In this document: positions 29,791 to 38,892 of the stretch, in pieces
Position numbering within the stretch: position 1 is the first letter of the stretch
Layout: each line of letters begins with the position of its first letter
DNA from: an uncultured Bacilli bacterium
GTDB taxonomy: Bacteria > Bacillota_I > Bacilli_A > RF39 > UBA660
Length of the DNA stretch: 53,368 bases
Assembly (NCBI GenBank): GCA_947581765.1
Contig: CANPVU010000009.1
Coordinates: 1-53,368 of the forward strand
Direction of reading: 5' to 3'
Notes under the pieces: model-generated
What the model was told of the DNA's origin: nothing
The model's input: the letters and a program-made list of their open reading frames with translations, nothing else
Databases searched by the model: none
Made by a program: the position numbers and the translations under genes

Positions 29791-31617
29791 ATGGCAATTA
29801 TTAAATTATTAGACGAAATATTAGCAAATAAAATAGCAGCAGGAGAAGTTGTTGAAAGATGTTCTTCTGTAGTTAAAGAATTAGTAGAAAACAGTATAGA
29901 TGCTAAAAGTGATGATATTAGGGTAGAATTAATTGAATCTGGTATTAAAGAAATAAAAGTAATAGATAATGGAAAAGGTATGGATAAGGAGGATGCTATT
30001 AATTGTTTTAATAGACATGCTACAAGTAAGATCTACGATGAAGATGACTTATACCATATATCTACTTTAGGATTTAGAGGTGAAGCACTTGCTTCAATAG
30101 CATCTGTTTGTAAAGTAAAATTAATTACTTCACAAGGTGGGGTTGGAACTACTGTTGTAATTGAAGGTGGAAAGATTAAATCTGTTTTAAATAGTGATGC
30201 AAGAACAGGTACAGTAATAATAGTAAATGATATATTTTATAATACTCCAGCAAGATTAAAACATTTAAAAAGTTTATATACTGAATTAGCAAATATAACA
30301 GAATATATGAATAAATTAGCACTTTCAAGGCCAGATATTAGATTTACTTTAATAAATGATGGAAAAGTTATACTTAAAACAGATGGGTCAAATAATTTAT
30401 TAAAAGTTATTAATTATATATATGGTTTGTCAATCACTAAAAAAATGTTAGCTATTAATGGAGAAAATAATGATTATCAAGTAGAAGGATATACTTCTCT
30501 TCCAGAGATACATAGAGCTAATAGAAATGCCATGATAACAATAGTAAATGGAAGAATAGTAAAAAATGCTGAATTAAATAGATATATAAATGAAGCATAC
30601 CATTCATATAAACCTGATAATAGATATCCAGTTACAATATTAAATATAAAAGTTGATACATCATTAGTAGATGTAAATATTCATCCTACAAAGATGGATG
30701 TAAAATTTAGTAAGCAAGATAGTTTAAATGAATTAGTTTTTAATATGATAAGGAATAAAATAAGTGAAAAGACACTTATACCACATATCGAAACTAAAAA
30801 AGATGAAAAAAAAGAAAGATTGCAGGAACAAGTTCTTGAATTTGATATTCCAAAAGAAGAAGAAAAAGTTATAGATAAACCTATACAAAAACAAAGTAAG
30901 CTAAAATTAGATTTTGATAAACCTTTGTATGATGAAACTAATTTGATTATAAATGATGATTTTATAAATGAAAAAGAAGAGGAATACATTGTACATGATG
31001 ATGTTAAAGATAAAGTACCTATTATGTATCCTATAGGACAAGTACATGGTACTTATATAATATGTCAAAATGAAAATGGAATGTATATAATTGATCAACA
31101 TGCGGCTAAAGAAAGAGTCAATTATGAGATTGTAAGAGAGAAAATGAGTGAAAGAAAGCATGAAAGTATGCAAATGTTAGTTCCTCTTACTATAGAGTTT
31201 TCGAATAATGAATATATGGTATTAAAAGAGAATTTACAAATACTTACTGATATGGGATTTATAATAGAAGAATTTGGTATTAATTCTATTATAATTAAAG
31301 CTCATCCTGTATGGTTACAGTCTTCTATATGGGTACATAAAGGAGATATAGAAGATGTAATAAAAGAGATGATTGATATGGTAATTAAACGAGAAAAAAG
31401 CTTTAATTTAGATAGATTTTATGATCATATATGTGCTACTGTAGCATGTAAGATGAGTATTAAAGCAAATACTAGTATTACGTTAGATGAGATGCAAAGT
31501 TTAATTGATGAATTAAGAGAATGTAAAAATCCATATAATTGTCCACATGGTAGACCAACTATAGTATTTTATACCAAGTTAGATTTAGAAAAAATGTTTA
31601 AGAGAAGTGGATTTTAA
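29791..31617 (+). CDS. mutL: DNA mismatch repair protein MutL
   Basis: Couples MutS mismatch recognition to strand incision. N-terminal GHKL ATPase (1-320): LVENSIDAKSD with catalytic Glu, DNGKGM, ATSKI, GFRGEALASI, then NVHPTK-type DVNIHPTKMDVKFS. A charged linker (330-405) leads to the endonuclease/dimer domain: DQHAAKERVNYE (435-446, the metal-dependent nicking motif of MutL from bacteria without MutH), ACKMSIKA and NCPHGRPT. All key residues are kept, so it should nick DNA. 608 residues, normal. TTGGTGATTAA is the ribosome site. mutS is not in the window. Confidence 0.96.
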   Translation: MAIIKLLDEILANKIAAGEVVERCSSVVKELVENSIDAKSDDIRVELIESGIKEIKVIDNGKGMDKEDAINCFNRHATSKIYDEDDLYHISTLGFRGEALASIASVCKVKLITSQGGVGTTVVIEGGKIKSVLNSDARTGTVIIVNDIFYNTPARLKHLKSLYTELANITEYMNKLALSRPDIRFTLINDGKVILKTDGSNNLLKVINYIYGLSITKKMLAINGENNDYQVEGYTSLPEIHRANRNAMITIVNGRIVKNAELNRYINEAYHSYKPDNRYPVTILNIKVDTSLVDVNIHPTKMDVKFSKQDSLNELVFNMIRNKISEKTLIPHIETKKDEKKERLQEQVLEFDIPKEEEKVIDKPIQKQSKLKLDFDKPLYDETNLIINDDFINEKEEEYIVHDDVKDKVPIMYPIGQVHGTYIICQNENGMYIIDQHAAKERVNYEIVREKMSERKHESMQMLVPLTIEFSNNEYMVLKENLQILTDMGFIIEEFGINSIIIKAHPVWLQSSIWVHKGDIEDVIKEMIDMVIKREKSFNLDRFYDHICATVACKMSIKANTSITLDEMQSLIDELRECKNPYNCPHGRPTIVFYTKLDLEKMFKRSGF

Positions 31618-31643
31618 AAATAGTATAAAATTTATTTTGTTTA

Positions 31644-31652
31644 TGATATAAT
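31644..31652 (+). promoter_or_regulatory. Extended -10 promoter of frr
   Basis: TGATATAAT about 55 bp before the frr start. Confidence 0.6.
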
Positions 31653-31707
31653 TAATACAGATAATTTAGTAATATAAAATTATTAAAATATGAAGGAGAA
31701 AAAAATT

Positions 31708-32250
31708 ATGGATGATATTTTATTAGAAACAGAAGAAAAAATGGAAGAAGCAATTAGTAATATGGAAAAAAGATTTACTAATATACGTGCTGGAAGAGCA
31801 AATCCTGCTATGTTAGATGGTGTTTTAGTTAATTATTATGGTACTGATACACCATTAAAACAACTTGCTACTATATCTATTCCTGAGGCACGTCAATTAT
31901 GTATTAAACCTTTTGATAAAGGTAGTATAGGTAATATAGAAAAAGCTATATTAGCAGCAAATATAGGTATTACTCCTAATAATAATGGAGAAATGATAAT
32001 ATTAAATATACCAGCACTTACAGAAGAGACTAGAAGAGAATATGTTAAACAAGTTAAAAGTTATGCAGAGGATTGTAGAATTGCTCTTAGAAATATCAGA
32101 CAAGATGCAAATAAGAGTGTTAATGCTTTAGAGCTTTCTTCAGATGATATTAAATTTGGTGAAGAAGATGTACAAGAATTAATAAATAAATATAATAAAA
32201 TTGTAGATGAAAAATTTAAGGAAAAAGAACAAGAATTAATGACAGTTTAA
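31708..32250 (+). CDS. frr: Ribosome recycling factor
   Basis: Splits post-termination ribosomes with EF-G so they can be reused. The hallmark N-terminal helix MEEAISNMEKRFTNIRAGRA-NP, YYGTDTPLKQLATIS, and the C-terminal VKQVKSYAEDCRIALRNIRQ-DA helix are conserved; tRNA-mimic two-domain length of 180 residues is normal. ATG 31708 is chosen: GAAGGAG lies 10 bp upstream, while ATG 31690 in frame contains that site. It stands alone here, without the usual pyrH and tsf neighbours. Confidence 0.96.
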   Translation: MDDILLETEEKMEEAISNMEKRFTNIRAGRANPAMLDGVLVNYYGTDTPLKQLATISIPEARQLCIKPFDKGSIGNIEKAILAANIGITPNNNGEMIILNIPALTEETRREYVKQVKSYAEDCRIALRNIRQDANKSVNALELSSDDIKFGEEDVQELINKYNKIVDEKFKEKEQELMTV

Positions 32251-32262
32251 TTCTTTTTTTAT
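32231..32262 (+). terminator. Terminator of frr
   Basis: AAGAATTAA / TTAATTCTT with a 7-nt loop and T run; overlaps the last codons of frr. Confidence 0.8.
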
Positions 32263-32293
32263 TAATAATTTTATTGTTTAAAACATTATTATT

Positions 32294-32302
32294 TGATATA
32301 AT
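32294..32302 (+). promoter_or_regulatory. Extended -10 promoter of the AI-2E-type gene operon
   Basis: TGATATAAT 17 bp before the ATG, directly followed by AAGGTGATATT. It would drive the gene cluster from 32319 to 37406. Confidence 0.6.
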
Positions 32303-32318
32303 TACATAAGGTGATATT

Positions 32319-33527
32319 ATGTTTGAGGAAAAAGAAACAAAAAGCAGGGGAAAAGTAAATTATAAAAGAATAAATGAGCTTGTAAAAGTTTCTCATAACG
32401 TATTAAACGTAGTATATATATTAGTTTTATTTGCGTGTGTTTATATAGGACTTAGAGTGTTTAAAGAATTAAATATCATGAAATATGTATTAGAGATAAT
32501 TCAAATATTAAGTCCACTTTTTATAGGATTAGTTATAGCTTGGTTATTTAATCCAGTTGTTAACTATTTTAGAAAAAAGGGTGTAAAAAGAGTCATTGGC
32601 GTAGTAATTATATATATATTATTTCTAGGAATAATAGCATTAATAGTTGGTTCAATACTTCCTATACTATATGATCAAATAATAGCATTTATTAAAACTA
32701 TACCTAATTTATTTAAGAGTATTGAAGCATTCTTTGATAATACTTTAAGTAAATTACAAGGAATAGAAGGACTTGATATAGATGCTATAAAAAGTAATAT
32801 TATTGAACAATTAGAAAAAACATCTACAGATTTAACATCTGGTTTATCAACTTATATTGTAAATATAATTAAAGCATTAGTATCTGGTATATCAAGTTTT
32901 GTAGTTGGATTAGTAATTGGATTTTTCTTTTTACTTAGTTTTGAAAATGTTGGTGAAACAATTCAATCTTTAATTCCTAAAAAATTTAGAAAAGAAACAT
33001 CAAATTTAGCAGATACAATTAATGGGTCACTTAGAAATTATGTTACTGGTGTATTAATAGATGCTACTGTAGTGTTTGGAATATGTTCTATAGCATTTGG
33101 ATTAATAGGACTTAAAGCACCATTATTATTTGCAGTATTTTGTGCTATAACAAATGTAATACCATATGTAGGTCCTTATATTGGAGCAGTGCCAGCTGTA
33201 ATAGTTGCTTTTTCAATGAGTCCTACAATAGGTATATTAACTTTAGTAGCAATTTTAGTTATTCAATTCTTTGAAGGAAATTTCTTACAAGAATATATTA
33301 TGAGTAAAACAACAAAGTTACATCCAGTAACAATTATAATGGGATTACTTGTATTCGGCCATTATTGGGGAATCATTGGTATGGTAATTTCTACACCACT
33401 TATTTCCGTTGTAAAACAAATATGGTTATTCTTTGATGAAAAATATGATATTATAAAAGATGATGACGATGATGAATTAGCAACAGAAACTAAAAATACA
33501 AAAGAGAAATTAGTGGAGGAAAAATAA
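32319..33527 (+). CDS. AI-2E family (PerM/YdiK-like) membrane transporter
   Basis: Polytopic membrane protein of the AI-2 exporter/PerM family. About eight hydrophobic helices: two near 28-70, ILSPLFIGLVIAWLFNPVV, two near 95-120, an amphipathic stretch, LVVGLVIGFFFLLSF near 200, and the last four between 240 and 380. The conserved NVIPYVGPYIGAVPAVIVA and PVTIIMGLLVFGHYWGIIGM are clear family marks. 402 residues with an acidic tail (DDDDD). Substrate not determinable; members move diverse solutes or Na+. First gene of a run; the next starts immediately after its stop. Confidence 0.9.
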   Translation: MFEEKETKSRGKVNYKRINELVKVSHNVLNVVYILVLFACVYIGLRVFKELNIMKYVLEIIQILSPLFIGLVIAWLFNPVVNYFRKKGVKRVIGVVIIYILFLGIIALIVGSILPILYDQIIAFIKTIPNLFKSIEAFFDNTLSKLQGIEGLDIDAIKSNIIEQLEKTSTDLTSGLSTYIVNIIKALVSGISSFVVGLVIGFFFLLSFENVGETIQSLIPKKFRKETSNLADTINGSLRNYVTGVLIDATVVFGICSIAFGLIGLKAPLLFAVFCAITNVIPYVGPYIGAVPAVIVAFSMSPTIGILTLVAILVIQFFEGNFLQEYIMSKTTKLHPVTIIMGLLVFGHYWGIIGMVISTPLISVVKQIWLFFDEKYDIIKDDDDDELATETKNTKEKLVEEK

Positions 33528-34070
33528 ATGGGAAAAGTAATTGCAATAGTTGGAATGTGTGGTTCCGGTAAATCAATAGCAACAGAAATTTTGGAAAATG
33601 AACTTGGTTATAAAAAAGTATATTTTGGTGGAGTGACAATGGAGAAGATTAAAGAAGAAAATTTAGAAGTTACTCCTGAAAACGAAAAATATATAAGGGA
33701 AAAATTAAGAAGTGAACTAGGTATGGGAGCGTTTGCAAAAATACTTTTACCAAGAATTAAAGAATATTCTAAAGATAATGATGTAGTTTTAGATGGACTA
33801 TATTCATGGGATGAATATAAAATATTATCTGAAGAAATAGATAATATTAAAGTGATTGCTGTGGTAGTTGATAAAAATATTAGATATTCAAGATTAAACG
33901 AAAGACAGATAAGAGGATTAAGTATAGAACAAGCAATGAATCGTGATATATCTGAAATAGAAAATATTGCTAAAGGAGGCCCAATAGCATTCGCAGATTA
34001 TTTCATTTTAAATAATGGAGATATGGATTTGTATAGAAATAGATTATTAGAAATAATAAATGAAATATAG
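33528..34070 (+). CDS. P-loop nucleoside/CoA kinase-like protein
   Basis: Small P-loop kinase with Walker A GMCGSGKS (9-16), an AVVVDKNIRYSRLNERQIRG LID-like basic segment and a C-terminal ADYFILNNGD end. ELGMGAFAKILLPRIKEY and VVLDGLYSWDEYKIL match dephospho-CoA kinase-like and UPF0200-type P-loop proteins better than adenylate kinase. Canonical CoaE motifs are only partly present, so the substrate is open. It starts directly after the transporter stop and 11 bp before alaS, suggesting co-translation. Ribosome site GGAGGAAAAATA overlaps the upstream gene. Confidence 0.75.
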   Translation: MGKVIAIVGMCGSGKSIATEILENELGYKKVYFGGVTMEKIKEENLEVTPENEKYIREKLRSELGMGAFAKILLPRIKEYSKDNDVVLDGLYSWDEYKILSEEIDNIKVIAVVVDKNIRYSRLNERQIRGLSIEQAMNRDISEIENIAKGGPIAFADYFILNNGDMDLYRNRLLEIINEI

Positions 34071-34081
34071 AAGGTGATATT

Positions 34082-35824
34082 ATGAATTTAAAAGATTTAT
34101 ACCTAGATTTTTTCGAAAGTAAAGGTCATAAGAGAATACCTAGTGCACCTGTTGTACCAGAAAATGATCCATCAGTATTATTTAATACAGCAGGTATGCA
34201 ACCATTAATACCATATTTAATGGGACAACCACATCCATATGGAAAAAGATTATGTTCTGTTCAAAAATGTATGAGAACTGTTGATTTAGATGAAGTAGGG
34301 GATAAAACACATCATACCTTTTTTGAAATGTTAGGAAATTGGAGTTTAGGAGATTATTTTAAAACTGAATCAATTGAATGGAGCTTTGAATTCTTAACTA
34401 AAGTATTAAAAATTCCTACTAAAAGATTAGCTGTGACAGTATTTGCTGGTAATGAATTATTACCATTTGATCAGGAAACTCATGATAAATGGTTAAGCTT
34501 GGGAATAAGTGAAGATAGAATTGCTCCTACTAAAGACGATAATTTTTGGATAGCAGGAGAAGTTGGACCATGTGGAACGGATTCTGAAATTTTTTATTTT
34601 AGAAGTGATGATGAAATACCTGATAAATTTGATCCAGAGGATGATAGATGGGTTGAAATATGGAATAATGTATTTATGCAATATAATAAAACTATAGATA
34701 ATAAATTAACAGATTTACCTAATAAAAATGTTGATACTGGTATGGGTGTTGAACGTGTTGTTGCAATATTAGAAGGTGTAAATGATAACTATTTATCTAG
34801 TATATGGAAAGATGTAATTGATAAAATATGTGAAATTTCTAATTTATCTTACGAAGGTAATGAATATAGTATGCGTATTGTAGCAGATCATATTAGGACA
34901 GCTGTTTTTATAGCTAGTGATCCATCTGGTATAAAACCAAGTAATACTGATCAAGGATACATACTAAGAAGATTAATAAGACGTGCAATTAGACATGCTA
35001 AACAATTAAATATAGATATAAATAGTAATTGGGAAGAAGAAATAGCTAAAATAATTATTGATAAATATAAAAAGTACTATACTGAATTAGATGAAAATGC
35101 AAGTGTAGCACTTAATGTATTAAAAGATGAAAAAAATAAATTCAGTCGTACTTTAGAAAAAGGTTTAAGAGAATTTGAAAAAGTATCTAGAAATAATAAA
35201 GATATAGATGCAACTGATGCATTCCATCTATATGACACATATGGTTTTCCAATAGAGCTTACAGAAGAATTAGCTAAAGAAAAAGGATTAAAAGTAGATA
35301 TTGAAGGATTTAAAATTAAATTTAAGGAACATCAAGAATTATCACGTACTGCTTCTGCTGGAAAATTTAAAGGTGGTTTAGCAGGAAATAGTGAAATTGA
35401 AACAAAGTATCATACAGCAACTCATTTACTTAATGCTGCATTAAAAATTGTAGTTGGTCCAGATACTCATCAAAGAGGTTCTAATATTACATCAGAAAGA
35501 ATGAGATTCGATTTTAATTGTGATCATAAATTAACAGATGAAGAAAAAAATAGGGTAGAAGAGTTAGTTAATAAGTGGATAGATGAAAGATTAGATGTAA
35601 CTGTTACAAAGATGAAAAAAGAAGATGCCTTAAAATCTGGTGCAGAATGTATGTTTATTGAAAAATATCCAGATATAGTTACTGTATATAGTATTGGCGA
35701 TATATCAAAAGAATTATGTGGTGGTCCACATGTAAAAAATACTAGTGAATTAGGACATTTTAAAATTAAGAAAGAAGAAGCTAGTAGTGCTGGTATAAGA
35801 CGTATTAAAGCAATATTACAGTAG
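34082..35824 (+). CDS. alaS: Alanine--tRNA ligase lacking the C-terminal region
   Basis: Charges tRNA-Ala and edits Ser/Gly mischarging. The class II catalytic domain (1-about 230; FNTAGMQPLIPYLMGQ, KCMRTVDLDEVGDKTHHTFF, NIDTGMGVERV), the tRNA-binding domain (to about 420) and the editing domain are present; zinc/editing ligands are H444, H448, C546 and H550. At 580 residues, the DHHA1 and C-Ala domains (about 300 residues) are missing; the next gene starts 1 bp after the stop, so it is not a local frameshift. The editing motif is CGGPH, not the usual CGGTH. It appears to be the short AlaRS form seen in some reduced bacteria; whether it is the only alaS is unknown. Confidence 0.9.
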   Translation: MNLKDLYLDFFESKGHKRIPSAPVVPENDPSVLFNTAGMQPLIPYLMGQPHPYGKRLCSVQKCMRTVDLDEVGDKTHHTFFEMLGNWSLGDYFKTESIEWSFEFLTKVLKIPTKRLAVTVFAGNELLPFDQETHDKWLSLGISEDRIAPTKDDNFWIAGEVGPCGTDSEIFYFRSDDEIPDKFDPEDDRWVEIWNNVFMQYNKTIDNKLTDLPNKNVDTGMGVERVVAILEGVNDNYLSSIWKDVIDKICEISNLSYEGNEYSMRIVADHIRTAVFIASDPSGIKPSNTDQGYILRRLIRRAIRHAKQLNIDINSNWEEEIAKIIIDKYKKYYTELDENASVALNVLKDEKNKFSRTLEKGLREFEKVSRNNKDIDATDAFHLYDTYGFPIELTEELAKEKGLKVDIEGFKIKFKEHQELSRTASAGKFKGGLAGNSEIETKYHTATHLLNAALKIVVGPDTHQRGSNITSERMRFDFNCDHKLTDEEKNRVEELVNKWIDERLDVTVTKMKKEDALKSGAECMFIEKYPDIVTVYSIGDISKELCGGPHVKNTSELGHFKIKKEEASSAGIRRIKAILQ

Positions 35825-35825
35825 T

Positions 35826-37406
35826 ATGGAAAAAGTAAATTATCAATTAAAATTAGATGAAATAATTAAAAGTTTAGATGGTAAAACACCTAAACTTTTA
35901 TTACATGCTTGTTGTGGACCATGTAGTAGTTATGTACTAGAATACTTAAGCAATTATTTTGAAATAACAATTCTATTTTATAATCCAAATATATATCCTA
36001 AAGAAGAATATGAAAGAAGATTATCTGAATTAGAAATATTTTTACCAAAAGTAAATTATAAAAATAAGGTAAATTTAATTAAAGATGAATATATACCTAG
36101 TGATTACTATAATTCAGTTAAAGGATTAGAATTATTAGGTGAAAAAAGTCAAAGATGTTTTGAATGTTATAAATTAAGACTTTTAAAAGCTGTTAAATAT
36201 GCAAAAGACAATGGATATGATTATTTTACAACGACATTATCTATTAGTCCTTATAAAATTAGTAGTTGGATTAATGAAATAGGACAGGACTTAGAAAAAG
36301 AATATAATATAAAATATTTATATTCTGATTTTAAAAAGAATAATGGTTATAAAAGATCACAGGAATTATCTAGACAATATGGAATGTATAGACAAAATTA
36401 TTGTGGATGTTCTTTTTCTAAAAGAGAACGAGAAAAATTTGAAGAAGATAGAATTAATGATATGTTTAGTAAAGTATTACAATTATATAATTTAGGTAAT
36501 ATTATAAAAGATAAAACTAAATTAAGTGGTGGAATAACTAATCAAGTATATAAAATAGATACAGATAAAGAAAGCTATATAGTTAAAATATTAACTACTA
36601 AAGATATAAATAGATATGAAATATCAGAAAATATTTCTTCTGTAGCGCATAATAATGGTATAGAATCATTGTGTGCTATTAAATTAAATGATAAATATGT
36701 TACTAATATAAATGGATTAAATATATGCGTATATCCTTATTTTGATGGTAAAGTGCTTCTTACAAAGGAATTAACATTGGAACATGTAAGATTACTTGCT
36801 AATAGTCTTTCAAGGCTACATGCGATTAAAATTGAAAATAAAATAGATGTTATTAAGTATGAAAAGCATGACTTAAAATATTTATATTCTAAACTATCTA
36901 ATAAAGAATGTTTTAAATTATTCATTGATAATTATAATAAAATTAGTAATATATATGATAAAGTATATGATTCATATATTAGGTTATCTAATAATTATTC
37001 ATATGTACATAGAGATTTTAATAGAAAAAATGTATTATGGAATTCTATGAATTATAAAATAATTGATTGGGAAACCTCTACAATAGGTAATCCAAGTATA
37101 GACTTTTTTAACAGTGCATGGTTTTTAACTAATGATATAGAAGAAGATAAATTTAATACGTTTGTAAAAGAATATTTAAAAAATAATAAGTTATATGATG
37201 ACTATAACTTATCTATATATGCAGCATTAATAGAAGAATGTAATTGGTTAGTTTTCTCTATTAAAAGAGCACTTAGAATAAATACTAATGATGAATATGA
37301 AATAAAAATGGGACAAGATTCTATAAATAGTAGTGTAACAGAAATATTAAATTATTATAGTAAAATAGATTTAATGCTAAAATTACTAGATAATATTAAA
37401 AAATAA
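35826..37406 (+). CDS. Fusion of QueH epoxyqueuosine reductase and an APH/LicA-like kinase
   Basis: Residues 1-215 are QueH (DUF208), which reduces epoxyqueuosine to queuosine in tRNA: HACCGPCSS (C29, C30, C33), RCFECY (C111, C114), and NYCGCSFS near 195, all Fe-S/catalytic cysteines kept. Residues 218-526 are an aminoglycoside-phosphotransferase/choline-kinase-like kinase: LSGGITNQVYKI (Gly loop), VHRDFNRKNVLW (His395, Asp397, Asn402), IIDWE (Asp414). Both halves look complete and are in one frame with no stop, so a single two-domain protein is likely. The kinase substrate is unknown. It starts 1 bp after alaS, probably coupled, and ends at a terminator. Confidence 0.88.
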   Translation: MEKVNYQLKLDEIIKSLDGKTPKLLLHACCGPCSSYVLEYLSNYFEITILFYNPNIYPKEEYERRLSELEIFLPKVNYKNKVNLIKDEYIPSDYYNSVKGLELLGEKSQRCFECYKLRLLKAVKYAKDNGYDYFTTTLSISPYKISSWINEIGQDLEKEYNIKYLYSDFKKNNGYKRSQELSRQYGMYRQNYCGCSFSKREREKFEEDRINDMFSKVLQLYNLGNIIKDKTKLSGGITNQVYKIDTDKESYIVKILTTKDINRYEISENISSVAHNNGIESLCAIKLNDKYVTNINGLNICVYPYFDGKVLLTKELTLEHVRLLANSLSRLHAIKIENKIDVIKYEKHDLKYLYSKLSNKECFKLFIDNYNKISNIYDKVYDSYIRLSNNYSYVHRDFNRKNVLWNSMNYKIIDWETSTIGNPSIDFFNSAWFLTNDIEEDKFNTFVKEYLKNNKLYDDYNLSIYAALIEECNWLVFSIKRALRINTNDEYEIKMGQDSINSSVTEILNYYSKIDLMLKLLDNIKK

Positions 37407-37407
37407 T

Positions 37408-37444
37408 AAAAGCCTCATTCATTTGTACATGAATGGGCTTTTTA
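37408..37444. terminator. Bidirectional terminator
   Basis: AAAGCC / GGCTTT with an inner CATTCAT/ATGAATG stem, and A/T tracts both sides. It serves the QueH-kinase gene and the minus-strand lipoprotein gene. Confidence 0.85.
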
Positions 37445-37459
37445 TATAATTTTTAATAC

Positions 37460-37903
37460 TTAATTACATATATATTCTTTTTCTTCTAAAACTTTTTTAT
37501 TTGCTTCATAATCTTCTGAACCATTAAACCCTAGTTCTTCTTTTTCTTCTTGTGTCAATACATTATAATCAAATAATATTTTAAAATTAAATGACCTATC
37601 AGATTCTTTATTAGAATTAATAGTAACACCTTTATATTTTTTATATTCATTTTCATATTGTTGTTTTATTGAATCGTAAAATGTTTGTGACATATTAATT
37701 GTAGTATCATCTAAAGAAAAGTCTAATCTAATATCTAAATTATTTATTTTATTTTTATCAAATGTTATGTTATATGTTTGAGTCATTTCAACACCTTGGG
37801 TAACACTAGATGATTTTTTACATTCTAATTTTTTTTCTTTACTACATCCAGTAGATAATAAAATTACAATAAATATAGTAAAAATACTAAACACTTTTCT
37901 CAT
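37460..37903 (-). CDS. Lipoprotein, 147 residues, paralogue of the next
   Basis: Membrane-anchored exported protein: IFIVILLSTGC gives a lipobox (Cys about 20). The mature part carries the pattern C...GVEMTQTYNITFDKNKINNL...YDSIKQQYENEYKKYKGVTI...GSEDYEANKKVLEEKEYIC, shared with the protein from 38151-38807 and faintly like the DUF1307 (YehR) lipoprotein fold, which I cannot confirm. Two cysteines, near residue 27 and the C-terminus, could pair. Ribosome site GGAGGTACAAAG on the minus strand. Function unknown. Confidence 0.78.
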   Translation of the reverse strand: MRKVFSIFTIFIVILLSTGCSKEKKLECKKSSSVTQGVEMTQTYNITFDKNKINNLDIRLDFSLDDTTINMSQTFYDSIKQQYENEYKKYKGVTINSNKESDRSFNFKILFDYNVLTQEEKEELGFNGSEDYEANKKVLEEKEYICN

Positions 37904-38115
37904 CTTTGTACCTCCATAGTAAATAATTAATATAAACTTAATACTACCTATTAAATATTATATCAGAAAAATATATAAATTAGAATATATAATAAAATTA
38001 ATTTTCTTCTTGAAAATTAATAGAAGTATTACAATTACTTTTATGTAATAATTAAATTTTCATGGTTTAATCATACTAATTTATTTTACCTATTAATTTT
38101 ATGAATAAAAAAATA

Positions 38116-38139
38116 AAGTAAATCTAAATCGATTTACTT
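38116..38139 (-). terminator. Terminator of the 218-residue lipoprotein gene
   Basis: On the minus strand AAGTAAATC / GATTTACTT with a 6-nt loop leads into a T-rich run (TTATTTTTTT). Confidence 0.75.
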
Positions 38140-38150
38140 CATATTCATTT

Positions 38151-38807
38151 TTATTTACAAACGTATCCTTGTCTTTCAAAAGCTGCTTTATTTACTTCAT
38201 AATTTTCTGAACCACCCATACCCATAGCAATTTTGTCTGTTGATGATAATTTAGTAAAATCCATACTTATAGTAATTCTTCCTTTAGTTGAAGATGTTTG
38301 ATTAGCAGAAATTGTTACTCCTTGATATTTACCATATTGTGTATTATATTGATTTTTTAAAGTATTAAAGTAAGTTGCTGATGCACTTGCAAGATTACTT
38401 GGTAATTCAATATCCATATATATAATCATACTTGTTACTTTATCACCTTGGAATGTAACATCGTTAATTTGAGTAATTTTAACACCATTATTAGAATTCA
38501 TTGTAGTTGAACAATTTAATTTTTTTACACCTGAATTACTTGGTATATTATTTGATGTATTACTTACTACATTAGAATTACTTGTTATATTAGGATTACT
38601 TACTACATTAGAATTACTTACTATATTAGAGTTACTTACTATATTACTTGTTATGTTACTATTAGAGTTACTCATTACATCACTTGTTGTGTTACTATTT
38701 GATGCGTTTGATTCTGGGTTAGTTGGTTCTTCTTTTCCTTTATCAAAACAACCTGTTAATAAAGTTATCATGAAAATAATTGCAAAATATTTAAAATACT
38801 TCTTCAT
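38151..38807 (-). CDS. Lipoprotein, 218 residues, with Asn/Ser/Val repeat linker
   Basis: Lipobox LLTGC (Cys about 20). Residues 28-95 are a repeat linker of about eight SNSNVVSN/SNSNITSN-like hexa- or octapeptides. The C-terminal domain (96-218) matches the 147-residue lipoprotein along its length: GVKITQINDVTFQGDKVTS, YFNTLKNQYNTQYGKYQGVT, MGGSENYEVNKAAFERQGY and a terminal Cys. The two are tandem paralogues of which this one gained a spacer. GGAGGAGTGATAAAAT precedes the ATG on the minus strand. Function unknown. Confidence 0.8.
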   Translation of the reverse strand: MKKYFKYFAIIFMITLLTGCFDKGKEEPTNPESNASNSNTTSDVMSNSNSNITSNIVSNSNIVSNSNVVSNPNITSNSNVVSNTSNNIPSNSGVKKLNCSTTMNSNNGVKITQINDVTFQGDKVTSMIIYMDIELPSNLASASATYFNTLKNQYNTQYGKYQGVTISANQTSSTKGRITISMDFTKLSSTDKIAMGMGGSENYEVNKAAFERQGYVCK

Positions 38808-38892
38808 ATTTTATCACTCCTCCAGAATCATTCTAACAAATATAATTGGAAAAGTACAACGATATTTATAATTATTATCTATATTTTACAAA

